Positions 12,841 through 27,800 of a stretch of 64,000 bases of DNA are shown one piece after another. Position 1 is the first letter of the stretch, and each line of letters opens with the position of its first letter. The translations under genes were made by a program, and so were the position numbers. Source of the stretch: Pectinophora gossypiella (lineage: Eukaryota; Arthropoda; Insecta; Lepidoptera; Gelechiidae). The stretch lies in contig NC_065420.1 in assembly GCF_024362695.1 (NCBI RefSeq), forward strand, positions 11,819,420-11,883,419, read 5' to 3'. The notes beneath the pieces are model-generated. The model had not been told where the DNA came from. It did not search any database and saw only the letters and a program-made list of their open reading frames with translations.

Positions 12841-15800
12841 ATATATTTTTGACTTCTTTTTTATAAAAACACCGGTCTTCGGATGTATGTATTATTAAAC
12901 AGAACGACCAGGGGGGTTAAAATGGCCACATCGAAGCAATTCATCTAAGAAAGCAATATTGCAATTTGACATAAGCGCATATAAAAGTAAGTGCGCAGTG
13001 CAAACAAATGACATATTGCTTTCTTAGATGAATTGCTTCAATGTGGTAATTTTAACCCCCCCCCCCCCCCCCCCCCCGTTTAGTACAATTATTAATTATA
13101 TTTCAATAAGATAACATTTTACAATTGTCTCAATGCGCGGTAAGTATTAGATCTGTCAAAGTACGTAAGCTAGTGTTGTGACGTTTATAAACATAGTGAT
13201 GTATCAGTCGATATTAGGTTGATCGATTCTTTCTATCTTATATTATGTACTTATGGTTTTTTATTATTATGACTATGAATAAAGAAAATATTTTGAAATC
13301 AATATAATTTTGCCGATTATTTACTCTGACAAAGTAAAACTCCGATGAGATTAGTAATAGCGTAACTAACAGTCAGCTGTGAAGAAAATGGTCTACTAAA
13401 TAGACGAGGTCTGTCATCAACCTTTCGCATTTTCGCTTTTCGCAACGCATTCACACGAACTGCAGCGATCATCCAGTGGATTCTTTACATCCGATCCCAA
13501 GATAACTAATCTGAGGGCTGGGGTGATCACTGTCTTTCACACACACACACACACGCACACGCACACGCACACGCATACGCACACGTACACACACACACAC
13601 ACACACACACGCGCGCACACACGCACACAAGCACGCACGCACACAAAAACACACACACACACACACATATAAACACATAAACACATAATTTATGTATACT
13701 GATGCATCGATATACGGCGCATCTTCCGTTCTCTGCTAAAACTGTTTACATTTATAATTGTATGTGGAAGTTTGTAATGGCCTTCCAATTTATATACTTA
13801 AGTTTTATTAATACTATTAAGACGCTGTACCCAAATAAATAAAATAAAAAAAAAAAAAACCTTACGATCCACACGAAAGAAGAAATTATACATTACGCAA
13901 CATAGAATCAAACCTATATACCCGAAGGGGTAGGAAGAAGTGTAATTGATAGGTAAGTATACACCACGGAATAGAAGAACGGTTAGAAGGGTCAAAGGAC
14001 CGCGCCATTCAAGTATGAGCAAATAGTTCATACTTCAACTTTGCACTCCACTCCTACGCAAACTTTACGACTCACGGAGCTCCGCGATTGTATAATATTA
14101 TTATAAAATGGCCGTCATTTGCATTATAACCTACAAAAAATGAAATATTGACTACCATGCAAGGAGATCCCCTTAGCACAGGAAAGCTAAAAACCTTAAT
14201 ATGATCGGCCATTTATAAAAAATACTTTTGTGCTTATGGAGGATCTTACGAAAAAATATAATAAAATTGCTGCCTATCACATATACTATTCATCACAAAA
14301 TATACTTACATTGCCAATGTGGCATGGTGTGATATGGTGACCATGTGATATCAATTCTCTATGATTTAAACGTCAATCCTGACTCATAAAGTTGACTTCG
14401 ATGGTTTATAGCCTTAACCGAGATTCGAACCCATTACACTACGATGTAAGTTAAGCGTTCTTCGAACAGAGCAGAGCACAGAAGCATTAGAGTAATAGTT
14501 GGACTAATATTAGGTAGATCTTCTTACCTCGGTGAAGCCATAGCATGGTAGGGCACATCTCTGCCTTTCCCGATGAGTTCGTTGGCTCCCTCCACGATGC
14601 CCCAGGGTGCGATGCCGATACTGACGACGCGACCAGCTCTCTGAGACCTCTCCAGCTGCAGTGCGTCGCCCACTTGACGGGTCACACCTGCGGATGGCAC
14701 GTGGTTTTAGTGCAAAAGCTTTTAGAATGTTGAACGTAATTATAAAATATATAGTATTTATTCGTTGGATATAATGTAAAACATTATTATTATTATTGTT
14801 AGCCTGTATGATCTCACTGCTGGGCAAAGGCCTCCCCATGTCTTTCCAAGTATCCCAGTTCTGTGCGAGCTCTATCCAGTCTTTTCGATAACCGTCGAGA
14901 TCATCGCGCTATCGTTTCCGGGGTAGACCCCGTCTACGGTGTCCGTCCTGTGGTACCCAGTGCGTGATGATCTTTGCCCATCGTTCCGGATGCATGCGTA
15001 ACATAATGTAAAGTATTTTATTTTATTATCTTCGGCTAACAGCTTCATTTGCAAATGAATACAAACAAATGGAAGGATCAGGGAGGTTAAAAAGGCCACA
15101 TAGAAGCAATTCATCTAAAAAAGCAATGTTGCAATTTGACCTACACCTACAGATAGGTGATGCTATGTTACATGCTTAGACAGCCTCCGTAGTCCAGTGG
15201 TTCGGGCGGTGACCTCACGATCCGGAGGTCTCGGGTTCAAATCCCGGTGGAGACTCATCACAAAAATCACTTTGTGATCCCTAGTTTGGTTAGGACATTA
15301 CAGGCTGATCACCTGATTGTCCGAAAGTAAGATGATCCGTTCTTGGGATGCACGTTAAGCCGTTAGTCCCGGTTATTACTTAGTGTTGTAAGTTAGTAGT
15401 CGTTACTTGAGCTGTGTCAGGGGCCTTTGGCGGCTCAATAGTAACCCTAACAACAGGGTTGATGGGGTTGGTGATCCACCTCACAACCTACACGACAGAA
15501 GAAGACTTATCTGTAGGTAGTTACATTATAAAACATAATTACTGTGCTATCTTTTCAAAACGACGCGTGATAATTAGGAGTAAGACTTAATTAGCACGGG
15601 CCAAAAAACTTAATAAATGAGATATTCGTCAGCAGTGGCGGTGCCGCCTTATACAAACTGTAACAAGATGAAAAACTGTGTATTCATTAAAAATAACAAA
15701 GAACATTATGTATGTCACATCTTTGTTTTTTTTTTTACTTTACTTATTGTAGATTTGCCGCAGATGGCGTTAACTACTTGAAACATAGGTATAATAACGG

Positions 15801-18800
15801 GTTCTTACCGCGTTTAAATCAGGAATATGAGACTCCCGATATTTCGACACTGTTGCAAGTGCCATGATCACGGGATGACTGATAAGTTTGGAGTGGCGTA
15901 GGTAGATCCATAATTTTCTACGGGCAGACATATCTACCCTCTTTCTTTGCCGTTTATGTAATTTGATATCTGAATGTCATTATTATGTGTTTTAATTATG
16001 ATAATAACCGCGTAAGTAAACCTAAAACAATGTATTAACTACTTGGCCGGACAAATGGAGAGCGCTGAAGGCTCTCACCCGGTACAACGTTTAAGACAAC
16101 AGGCCTGAGGATATTCAAATTCAAATTCAAAAATATCTTTATTCAGTAGGTAACATAGTTACACTTTGAATCGTCAATTTTACATAACGAACGTCTCATC
16201 CGCCTAAAACTACTGCAGCTTCTCACAACCTGTATAGCCGGGGGAAAGAAGCTGCAAGAAAAACCTCGGCACAGGGCCCTAGACGTTCTTTAAAAAAATA
16301 AAAATAAACATAAAATATTGGTATACAATTGAGTAATTTAGCAGCCTAATATCAGTTCTCAGACAGTTAATCCCATGCATTCATACGAGTATCTTCTAAA
16401 TAATCACTAACTTTATAATAACCTTTTTTGTAAAGTTTTTGTTTAACTACTGTCTTAAAACAGTTGAAAGGCAAATTCTGAATGTCAATGGGATATCCAG
16501 TTGGGCAGTGTATCACACCAGAAAATATAACTTTCTAGGGAATTTTAATTAATAAGAAATATAGTTAATGCCATCTGCGGCAAATCTACAATAAGTCACG
16601 TTAAAAAAAAAGATAAAAATTTTGTATGTTTGATATTATTACCTGTATTTGTCCCTCCAGTAAAGATCCAAGCTCCAGTGGTCTTCGCAGCTTTCAAAAG
16701 ACCTTTCCTGAGGACTTTCTTCAACTTGGGTTGGAGGTCAAAGTTGGCCTTTCCTCCCTGGATGGTGATGAGCAACTTGGGCCGGTCTAGCGCCCATTCT
16801 CTGGTCAGCAGCTGGACTATCAGGTCGGGTCTCGTGTCGTGAGATAGGCGGACGTACTGGAAATAAGTTAACGTATTTATTTTGCAAGTTTAAAATGGAT
16901 TTAACATAGCTGGCGAGGAGTGCGTGTATATAGGTTCCACTTCTGTCTTCTTCGTCACAGATACAGGCAAGATGTTATGAAAAAACTAAAAAGTTGAATC
17001 TCGAATCTTCTTCTATCGTTTGAGTTGTGAGGAGAATTACCAACCTCATCAACTCTGGTGTCTGGGTTATTAATGAGCCGCCAAAGGCCCCCGACATGGC
17101 TCATGTAACGACTATGTAGTCGTCGTCGTGTGTCGTCGGCTTAACGTGTCTTTCGAAGCACGGATCATCGTACTTTCGGACAATCAGGTGATCAGCCTGT
17201 AATGTCCTAACCAAACCAGGGATCACAAAGTGGTTTTTGTGATATGTCCCCACCGGGATTCGAACCCGGGACCTCCGGACCGTGAGCCCAACGTTGAGCT
17301 GGACCGCCGAGGCCACGAATCTCGAATGATCTCGATGAAGGGTTACATCGAGGTAACGTCGTTTACTTAGAAAGTTTGTGTCCTCTGAAATCGGAGTCAC
17401 ATTTATCCCCCTATCGGGTTCCGTATTGCTTATACCACGTTACATCCCGGACATTGTTTAAAGTTTACGCGGTTATTATCATAATTAAAGCACATAATAA
17501 CGGGTTCTTACCGCATTTAAATGGGGATATGAGACTCCCGATGCTCCAATCTCATCAGTCATCCCGTGATCATGGCACTTGCATCAGTGTCGAAATATCG
17601 GGAGTCTCATAACCCCATTTAAACGCGGTAAGAACCCGTTGTTATGTGCTTTTTAAAAACCCAAACGCGTAGGTGTGAGCGAGACAGTCCGCAGCGCTCT
17701 CCCCTCTTACTCTTCAGCGGTTTCAGATCGGCGCCCGCTACGAGTTGGTACGGAGTGAAGAGATACCGTTCTATACCTAATCGTCGTCTGCCTAGCGTTA
17801 TCCCGTTTTTCACAGGGTCCGTTTACCTAACCTGAAGATTTGACAGGTCCGGTTTTTTATAGTCTGACTTTCCAACTCGCGAACGGAGAACCTGCTCAAT
17901 ACAAGATAGGTCATATACCTCCGAAAGGCATTTCTCGGGAATGTGCATTCCCTCACGATGCTTTTCTTTCATCGCTGAGCACGTGATAATCATAAGAAGA
18001 TCCAAACGTGAACTTGAAAACAATTTCGAAAATCATAGGTACCTGCGACCTCACAGACTGTTCTATACGTAGTGGGTATTATTCTTGATTCTATGGTCGC
18101 AATATAATGTAAAAATACAAGATGGCTGACTTACCTGTGCCTTGGTGGGATGCGGGCCGCCCTGGAACTCGACCGTGCCGTATGCGTCAGTGGGGGACGA
18201 GTGGGTATGCCTCGCCGGAACCCAGGCCTCGCCTGCAGCCGCCGTGGCCACACTCGCCCCGTGCGCCGCTTTGCTGAGCCCGCACCAACAACTGAACATA
18301 CAGAAAAGAATATTAAGTTCTTTAGATTACTTTGTAATCTTCTTCATCTATCTGTGGGTTATGAGGTGGGGTACCAAACCTCATCAACCCTGGTGTCAGA
18401 TATACAATTGAGCCGCCAAAGGCCCCTGACATGACTCATGTAACGGGACCAACGGCGTTACGTGTCTTTCAGCACGGATCATCTTTATCATCATCAGCCC
18501 ATTAACGTCCCCACTGCTGCGGCACGGGCCTTCCCTATGGATGGATAGGGAGATCGGATCATCTTACTTTCGGATAATCAGATGATTAATGTGGTAATCA
18601 GGTGGTTATATCCTAACGAAACTAGGAAACACAAAGTATTTTTTGTGGTATGTCCCCACCGCGAATCAACCACTGGACCACGGAGGTAGGTCGTTATTAT
18701 ATACTTTATAATAAAACGTATTTACGAGTAGTACTTATCTCCTTTTTGGCCAAACATCGTACGTTAAATACCTTATTTACTTCGGCAACGAAGTCGAAAA

Positions 18801-21800
18801 TGAAATCATAAAAAAAACATAGTAGGTAAGCATTTATTTGCATTTTGTAGTTTATATAACATGAGACGGCTGTATTCTCAATTGAAGTAGGCAGAGTTAC
18901 ATTCATCACCACGAGGAACAAAGTAGATACCTAGGTACCCGCTTTATCGTAGGCTTCATCGAGCTTTCTATGTATTACGTATAGTGCAAATATCTAATGC
19001 GTTCGCTTCTAATATAGTTCTTCTTACTCAATGTCAAATGTGTCAGTCATTTCAGAGAAGACAAAAAGAAACAAAAGAACGACCATGTCAAGCAAATAAA
19101 GCGTTTCTGACAACTTTTGAAGAATTTTACCCCAACGAAGAGTTTTCTTATAAAAAATTAAACAACAAAATTATCAGTAGTATCGGTTATAAATTTCATA
19201 TGTAATTATAGGTACAAAATTATCAGTTTGTCTTGAAAGAGAGATTGCAATGGAAGATGAGAACAGGAAAGAAGAAAACCAAGGTGCGTCCACAAGTAAA
19301 AAAGAAAACAAGGAGAGAAGAGAGGAGGATGATTATGAAGATAGAGACAACGACGACCGGTCGTACACGGAGACATCAGGCTCGGAGTATTCAGTGCGGA
19401 GTAGAGTGGACATAAGGAAAGATGGGCGGCCGGAGCCGCCGAAAGTGCCGCTCGGGAAGAGGGACGAGAAGCTGCCAGAACGGAGGAAGAAGGTGCGCCG
19501 CGGGCGGGTGGCAAAGCGCCGGCGGTCGACGACGCGGCGCTACCAGCCGGTGCGGCGCGCGCAGCGGAGGCGCGGCCGCATGGAGAAGCGCGGCCGGGAC
19601 GCTTCCGTCTCCACCATCTTCACCAGAATGTCCTCCCATAGCGGCTCCGACAGTCGCAGCTGCACCTACTGCGGCCACCGCTGCTGCGGCCGAAGGTAGA
19701 CTTTCCCTTTATGACTTGATTTAAATTAAATTAAAGTTTGTGTGACGTTTTTGAACTTGTCGTTTTTATTAAACGCAATTATTGGCAGTAACTTTGTTTT
19801 ATTTTGACCCTAACCTATCCAAACCAGGTTCTTGTTTCGCCAGGTCCGAGTGTTCGAGTGAGAATAGCAGGATTCTGCGAAGGACGTTTGTGAGGAAAAT
19901 TGCCAGAGAACTGAGGAGGTTGAGGGAGCAGGAAGCTAAGCAGGCGAAGCGGTTGTTGAGTTTCAAACCGACGCGGGGAAGAACCCGGGCACCGCGGCGT
20001 GGGCCCATCATCGAGGAGACTCTAGCTGTCTCAGGTCAGGATGCCACGTCACGGAATAGCGAATCTATCAAGCCTATTGGCCTATAAGAAGCTCTTACAC
20101 TCATTGGAAAGTTTCTAACGACGCTATGTCTTCTAGGCTTTCTTTTGAACAAACATTGCCCAACTAGTTATGTTAAATCTTATCGGAATTAGTTGCGATT
20201 GCAGCGCGGGGAAGAGGCCCATCGGGGAAAGTTTCTAACGCGGCTATGTCTATTATGTCCTCTTTCTTTTTCGACTAAAGAAGATGCCTAAGTAGGGATT
20301 GCATAGCCTAATCAGTATAATGCTTGGCGATGAATTATTGATGAATGTGGAGGAAGCAAAAGAGAAATGATGGCAGAATCGAAACAAATGGTACCTGCTT
20401 AATTCGGTGGGAAACAGGCGTGAGTTTGTATGTATTTACCTACCTGCCGAAAAAATATTTACAATAATACGCATCGACGCGAAAATCGATAACTCATTGC
20501 TGAAAACCGTGTTGGGTTCAATATTCTACGCGTATTGGGAAAGGTCTGTATTCCGCGGTGATTGTTTTTTTGTACTTAATAATGCATAATTTGCCAATCC
20601 ACTAAACCAATCTAACAAAGTGCCTACTATCGCAATCCTGCCGGATTTTTTTAGGTAGGTATAGGTTTTTTAGTTAATTTTTATCTGTTCCTGTGTTCGT
20701 TGTTTGTATGTTGTTGTGTGCTCTTTTAATCTGTTCCATGTAGAAGAGCTTACATGGAACAGATTAAAGAAAAGGTTAACGTCGTGTCTTATAGGGAAGT
20801 CAAGGAATTGGCCTTTGATAGACTGGAATGGAATATGCTACGACAAGAGCGTGGCTCTTAAAGTGACGATGATGAGGGTTTTTTAGGTTTAGTGCACCCA
20901 ACCACAAAAACATTAGTGTCACCGCCAAAATATCCTAGAATCGTTTCTTTATTAAAATAACAGCACTCTTAATGTCGTATCCCGCCTGTATTGGGTAGTT
21001 TCCTAGGTCAATGATAAATTATGAAATTCTGATTACTAAATCAAGAAAGACCAAAAGGTGACTAAAAAGCTTCCTTATTTTTATTTAACTTATTTATGAA
21101 TTTTAATAAAGAAATGTATAAAAAGTAACATTTTGTCAAGTTTTTCTATGACGTCACAGGTTGCTTTTTCATACACATTCCATAGTTTTTTCGTGTTTTG
21201 ACGTTTAGTAAAAAGTAACTGATTTGACTAGTTGGAAACTAGCCTAAGGCGATGTCCTGGTAACCTCATTTGGAATATCGATTTTAAGGCAATGATAATA
21301 AGATTATATAGAAGTCCTCGTGTCTCTGTTTGTAAATACTAATTGCGATTATTTATTTATGCGAATGAGGATGTAGCTGAGAAAAGTACACAGACGGTAA
21401 AGTATTTAAGGCTACTACAGGAACAGCATTAAAAGTCAGAATTGGAAGTCTGGTCACAAATTGACTCCTTAACATGTTCTAAACCTCTAAACGTCGACTA
21501 AGGGTTGAGCCATATCTGGGGCCTGTTTAATATAATAATAAAACTTACAATTGTAAATTACAACGACAATTTGATGTTCATTACGTAGTTAATATGAAAC
21601 TGCAAAATATTTGTGATTAGAAACTCCGCAATGTACATCAAATTTTCATTGTAATTTACAATTGTAAGTTTTATTAAACAGGCCCCTGGTAATACGGGAC
21701 TGAACTATCCTATGCTTCTATCCTTGTCCATCACGCAGAGCCGTCATTTGCTAGAGTGAGATATTGCGGACTGCACGCGGTGGAATCCACAAGGTTGGAG

Positions 21801-24800
21801 TGCGGTCGCATTCTTGCTATTTATTCCTCTTTAAAAGGATATAAGCAAAGGAAAGTGCCATTTGGTACAGCCGCAGATATACATAAACCTCCTTTAAGTT
21901 TGATCTCTATCCCTCTCCATAAGGCCTGTAATTCGTTGGACTAAATGGAGCAGTACTCGGACAATATACGGTGGAATTGTGATGACAAAATAAAACCAGC
22001 AGCAGCGTCTAAATTGATGCCCCATGTGTATAGACAGAAGAAAAAGAGCTTAAGATCTGCAAGAACGAACGTGTTTCCAAAAAACCAAGGGCGATAAGGT
22101 TATCTGTCACCTCATGTAGGCTCTGCATGGTAACCACGCCGAGCGCGGCGCGAATTATATCGAGGCCTTCAACCAATAGCCGTTTGACGTCCATCTACGT
22201 AGATAGCATTCGTATCGTTTATTATAAAAACTCCCGCACAAATCTTCGGCTTAGGTAACCGGATAACCTGCGATACGGGACTTCTAGAGACCTACCTCTA
22301 GGCCATAAAATATATCAGAATCTATGAGGTTGATATTTCGTCAGGGTTAGAAGCCATCCAGACGGGGTCAAAGAGCAAGATGCTGTCCCCCCTGTTCCTC
22401 AACACCAACAACGTGCTCTCCGACGACACTCCCTTCCACGGCCCTCTGGACTCCACACATGTCGAGGTATTGTTCTTTAGGTAACATACCTACTCTTTGC
22501 CAATGACCTTTTTTATACCAAAAGCACACCCCAGTCACTTTATATCAGAACATTGACGTTATCGTACACGGGCATACATACATACATAATCAGCCTATAT
22601 ACGTCCCACTGCTGGGCACCGGCCTCCCCTCAATCAACCGGAGGGGGAATGGAGCATACTCCACCACGCTGCTCCAATGCGGGTTGTGGAGGTGTTTTCA
22701 CGGCTAATAGCCGGGACCAACGGCTTCACGTGCCCGAAATCATCTTACTTTTTCAGACAATCAGGAGATTGAAACAAATGAAGTCGGTTAAAAAGGTCAC
22801 AGTCGCATGATGATGTGTAAAATTGACTTGTAAGTGATTAAAACGAGCCTCGAAATATCAATTTTAATAGCTGTGAAATCAATCAGGATGATTGATTGCT
22901 GGTCAATAGGCGACCATCAATCGCGATGGTCAATTATATTTGTATGGCAGCACGGAACCATGGAATAGAAGAAAGAGGACAGTAGCGTGGTGAAGTATGC
23001 TCAGTATCCCCTCCGGTTGATTCAGGGGAGGCCTGAGCCCAGCAGTGAAACGTAGATAGGCTGTTTATGTTTATGTATGTTTGCAACTTGGCCAAGGCCC
23101 AAGTTCTTTTTAATGACATCATCTTCGCATCGAACTACATTTATTTATTTAAGATACACCATCGGTATATACCTACATAAAAATACAGTAATAAAATTCA
23201 ACGGACAATGACCGTATGTTATACCATTATGGGCGTATACAACATTCAAGTTAGTTTTAAACAAATAATAAAACAACACGTACACGTGTTTGAGGTAACT
23301 TAAAGCTAGAAGATAGAGAAAAAAAATGGATAAAAACTATTAACATTAACACGCTAACTCCCCTGTCTTATGGCTCAGTGGACGAAAAAGGGGAGTGAAA
23401 TTGTTTCATGGCTGTTGTCCTGCAAATATACCAGTTCCTGGAAATGTACCAGAAGTCGACTAAGGGTCAGCCAAAGTCCATCCATCAAGTTAGTGAGTAG
23501 GTAATTTCGCAGTATTCACTGCCAATCAGTTCATTATTCAGACATACTGAGAAATAGATCCAATTACTATATTGTAATATAATACTTATTTATACTAGTT
23601 GTACTCCGCAGATCACCCCGGAGATGATTTACGAGACCCTCAGGAAACTAGCCATGTGGAAACATGTTGTGACGTCAGAAGCCATCTTGGAGGGGATTAA
23701 GGTGAAGTAAAAGAAATAAATTATACACAAACATATATGACACAGGGACATTTGTCCAGCTAAGTAGTTAATGCCATTTGTGGCAAATCTACAATAAGTC
23801 ACGTCAAAAAAGATATCTCCCAGGGCATGTCCTAAAACCGACAGATAGTGCTTTCTCTAAAAATGATGAGTCATTCCTTATGGGCAATCACTTATAACAT
23901 AAGTTAAGTTACAATAATGTCAAAACTACACATGTAAATTATCATGTTACAAGTGTCAATATTTATTTCACAAGTATATTTTACAATCACTCTACCTTTT
24001 TTGATAAAAAGGTTTGGGATAAAAAAAAATAAAAATAAACGTAATTTACACGTTCTTGTGTGTAACCTGTAGCTTGGGCACGTGTAGACTTGTAAGTTTT
24101 GATAAACACGCCACAGGCTACGAATAAATATTATTCGTAGGCCACAGGTCGTCAAGTAGCCTATTATGTACAGTCATGAGCAATTAATGTACCCACTTTA
24201 GGGCTCTGTCGCACTAACATATTTGACATTTAGTGAGACTTACAGTTAAATTTTTGTCAAAAAGTTAATGTGACATGGTACCAAAGTGTATACATATTAA
24301 TGCTCGTGACCGTACCTATGTCCCCAGAGAGCCTTTTGTACAGAAGACCACTTTATTCGAGAACTGTTTTACAGTAATGTTCTAAAACATATTTGTAAGA
24401 ATTCCCTCATAAAGGGAACCAATTTATATCGCAGGAGGATATTGCAATCGTAAATCTGTTCGCGAAAGACAGACAAAATTACAAAGTCGGGGTGGGGTGC
24501 AAAAAGCCAAATACCTTTCTTCGAAGATTTGAAGGAAATCGCAAGGCGAAGTTTATTTACATTGCGCTTTTACTTTTTATACGAAGTATACTGGATGATG
24601 GCGATAGTTGAATCCGTGATAATCCTGTCCGTAGAACGCGTCACTTCTATCGTTGTGCCACCGGTTCGAATCCTGGATCAGGTTCTAAACCACTGGATGG
24701 ACTGAATGGTACTGGAAGGTGGTGATGGTTAAATCCTTGATAGACCTGTTCGTAGAACGCGTGACATATCTTTCGGGTTCTAAACCACTGAATGCGACTT

Positions 24801-27800
24801 TATGAGTTTGAAATTATTTTTGGATCTTAGGGTGGTATTAATAAACTAATCTCAGCTGAGACTGCCCTCAAGACCTAGCTCAAGTCCCTGTTTTTAAATA
24901 AGAACTGTCACATTGGCATGATCTTGAGAGCAGTCTCGAAGCTGAGATTAGTTTATTAATACCAGCCTTAGACAATTGATATCACTGATTTGTACCCGGT
25001 TAATGGCAATAGGCACGCTATTTTCTATTCTATTACAGGGGACCACCATGGGGCTTAAATATAGCTGGCGAGGACTGAGTGTATATACAATATACACCCT
25101 GGGTGTATAAAAAAAGTAAGAGCATAATGTAAACAAACTTCGCCTTGCGATTTCCTTCAAATCTTCTATACTATACACCTCAGCCTACCCCTTCGGGGAT
25201 ACAGGCGTGATGCTTTGTTATGTTATGTAAAATAATAGCAAAAAGGTGTCTTCAAAAGGCACTTAAGAGTTTACGTAAGTCCCTATTTGCTCTTGAGACA
25301 TCTGCGGACTAACTTTTACAAGGGAAATTATTCAAAGTTCCAAACCAAAGTTGAAATACACAAGGGCAATAAAACATTTCTGTGAGCAAATCTTTTGAAA
25401 GAGAGTTTTTCTGAGCAGTTTTTACATAACATAGCATCACGCCTATCACCCCAAAGGGGTAAGCAGACGTATGATATTCACCCACTTTTCGCTGCTATGT
25501 TTAAGTCCCAAGTAATAAGGGGCAAGTCTATTAACATCTTCTTCTATCGTGTGGTGTATGAGGTAGATTACCAACTCATCAACCTTGGTCCCAGTGTTAT
25601 TATTGAGCCGCCAAAGGCCCCTGACATGTCTCAGGAACGATAACTTATTTACATCAGTAAGTAGTACCCGGGATCAACGGCTTAACGTGCCTTCTTCGGA
25701 CAATCAGGTGATCAGCCTGAAATGTCCTAGCCAAACTGGAGATCATGAAGGAATTTTTGTGATACGCTTCCACCGGGATTAGAACCCGGGGTCTCCGGAT
25801 CATGAGTCCAACGCTCAACCACTGGACCACAGAGGCCACGATTACTATTAATTTCTATTCTATTCTATTCTTTTGGGTTTCAGTACCTATTTGGATCCAC
25901 TAAGTTACCTTCGTAACTGGTTTTTAATTATGTATCGTTTGCCTTAAAGCTTCTGATCCGCATTGTAATTAGGACAACGTTCCAGTATAATGTGTAATCA
26001 GAATCTAATTGCATGTGATCGCTGGAATAGCACGAGGAAATTAACTTGTTCATTAATTAACTGGCCACTGCAGTCATAGAATAAAGAATAATACTACGGA
26101 TAGAACGGGCTCCGTGGTCCAGTGGTTGAGCGTTGGGCTCACGTTCCGGAGGTCCCGGGTTCAAATCCCGGTGGGGACGTATCACAAAATCACTTTGTGA
26201 TCCCTAGTTTGATTAGGACATTACAGGCTGATCACCTGATTGTTCGAAAGTAAGACGAGCCGTGCTTCGGGCACGTTAAGCCGTTGGTCCCGGCCTTTGG
26301 CGGCTCAATAGTAACCCTGACACCAGGGCTGATGAGGTTGGTAATCCACCTCACAACCCACACGTTATAAGATATACGGATAGAACGGCACCCATATTCC
26401 CGACAATGTATTTTCGGAGGTATGTGACCTAACCTGCATTGGGCTGGTTTTCCCTTCGCGGGTTGGAAGGTCAGACAGGCAGTCGCTTCTGTAAAAAACT
26501 GGACCTGTCAAATCTACAGGTCATATAAGTGGCGCCCGTGAAAATGGGTTCACGCTAAGAAGGGAAATGGTGATATCTATAAAAACATATTACCCACCTA
26601 AATTAAAAATTCATCTCTGTAATAAAATAATGTACGTAATAACTGTTGCTATTTTTCAGAACACCTACCCTGTAAACCAGATCAGAGAGGAGTTAGCTTT
26701 GGAGTTGCAAGAGAAGTTGAGAGTAGCAACTGTATGTGGTAGGTAGTAGTCAAACTTAAAAATATCCATATTGATTAGGTAGCATAGTTACAATTTGAAT
26801 CGTCAATTTTTACATTATTTTTTGTCGAACGTCTCATCCGCCTAAAACTATTGCAGCTAACCCAGCTTCTCACAACCCGTATAGCCGGGGAAAAGTAGCT
26901 GCAAGAAAAACCTCGGCACATGGCCCTAGACGTTCTTAAAAAAAAAACAAAAGAGTATTCTAAATTATAAAAAAAAAGATTCCGGCATTTCAAATTCGGA
27001 ATATTTTGAATACTTACGTACACTACCACACACTAACACACTTATGTGTACTTAAGTATATTACAAAAATTACTTAAGTACACTTATGTGTTGAACACCT
27101 TATTTTCGGACATTCGGGTGACCAGCAAAGTCCAAACCACACTAGGAATTATAAAGTGCATTTTGTGATTTGCCCCTACCGGGATTCATTCCCGAGCCTT
27201 CCGGATCGTGAGCCCAACGCTCAACCAATGGACCATGGAGAGCGTAAAACTAAGGGAACGGTTTTTTCGGACATGTTTGCTAGGGCCTTTCTCTAAGTAG
27301 TCTTGAGGGAGTGACAGATTTAAAAGAAATGTCTGTTCTTCCGACAGGTATCACGACAGAGGTGACAAGAGACGGAGTGAAGCTCTGGTGCCTATCCTGT
27401 GAGCTGCAGGAACGAGGCTTGACCAAAACCCACGTGACTATTTTCTGGAAGGTCTACGCTGACACCATGTCGCCAGTTAAAAAAGTAAGTTGTTTTGGTC
27501 CACTCATTCATTTATTCACAGATAAGGTGTTACACAGAGTAGGAACTTCCAGTTTAAGAGAAAGCGAATCAAAACGAACGTACTTATGTGTCTATTATTA
27601 AACAGAACCTCCTGGGCATCGATATTAGGTATCCAAACGACATATTCCACGCAGAGCACCAACGGATCAGTAGCTACTAATGTTCCCCAACATTAGTAGC
27701 TAATCAAATACTAAACTAAACTAAACAGCCTATATACGTCCCACTGCTGGGCACAGGCCTCCCCTCAATCAACCGGAGGGGGTATGGAGCATACTCCACC

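Noticed and set aside
13469..13684. Val/Cys/Arg-rich minus-strand ORF
   Set aside because: Translation of the CA microsatellite.
15188..15260. Possible tRNA gene (also 26109, 35928, 42340 and reverse copies)
   Set aside because: Only A- and B-box-like blocks are kept; anticodon arm and acceptor pairing fail, and each is followed by a SINE body and tail.
17520..17610. CTGATGAG and CGAAA near each other in the hairpin-type retroposon (also 50030-50110), like a hammerhead ribozyme core
   Set aside because: CTGATGAG lies in the loop while GAAA is buried in the long perfect arm. The stretch between them does not form the required stem II, so the match looks accidental.
19391..19678. Ala/Pro-rich minus-strand ORFs opposite exon 1 of the nested gene
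   Set aside because: Shadow of the GC-rich, Arg-rich exon on the plus strand, which has splice support.
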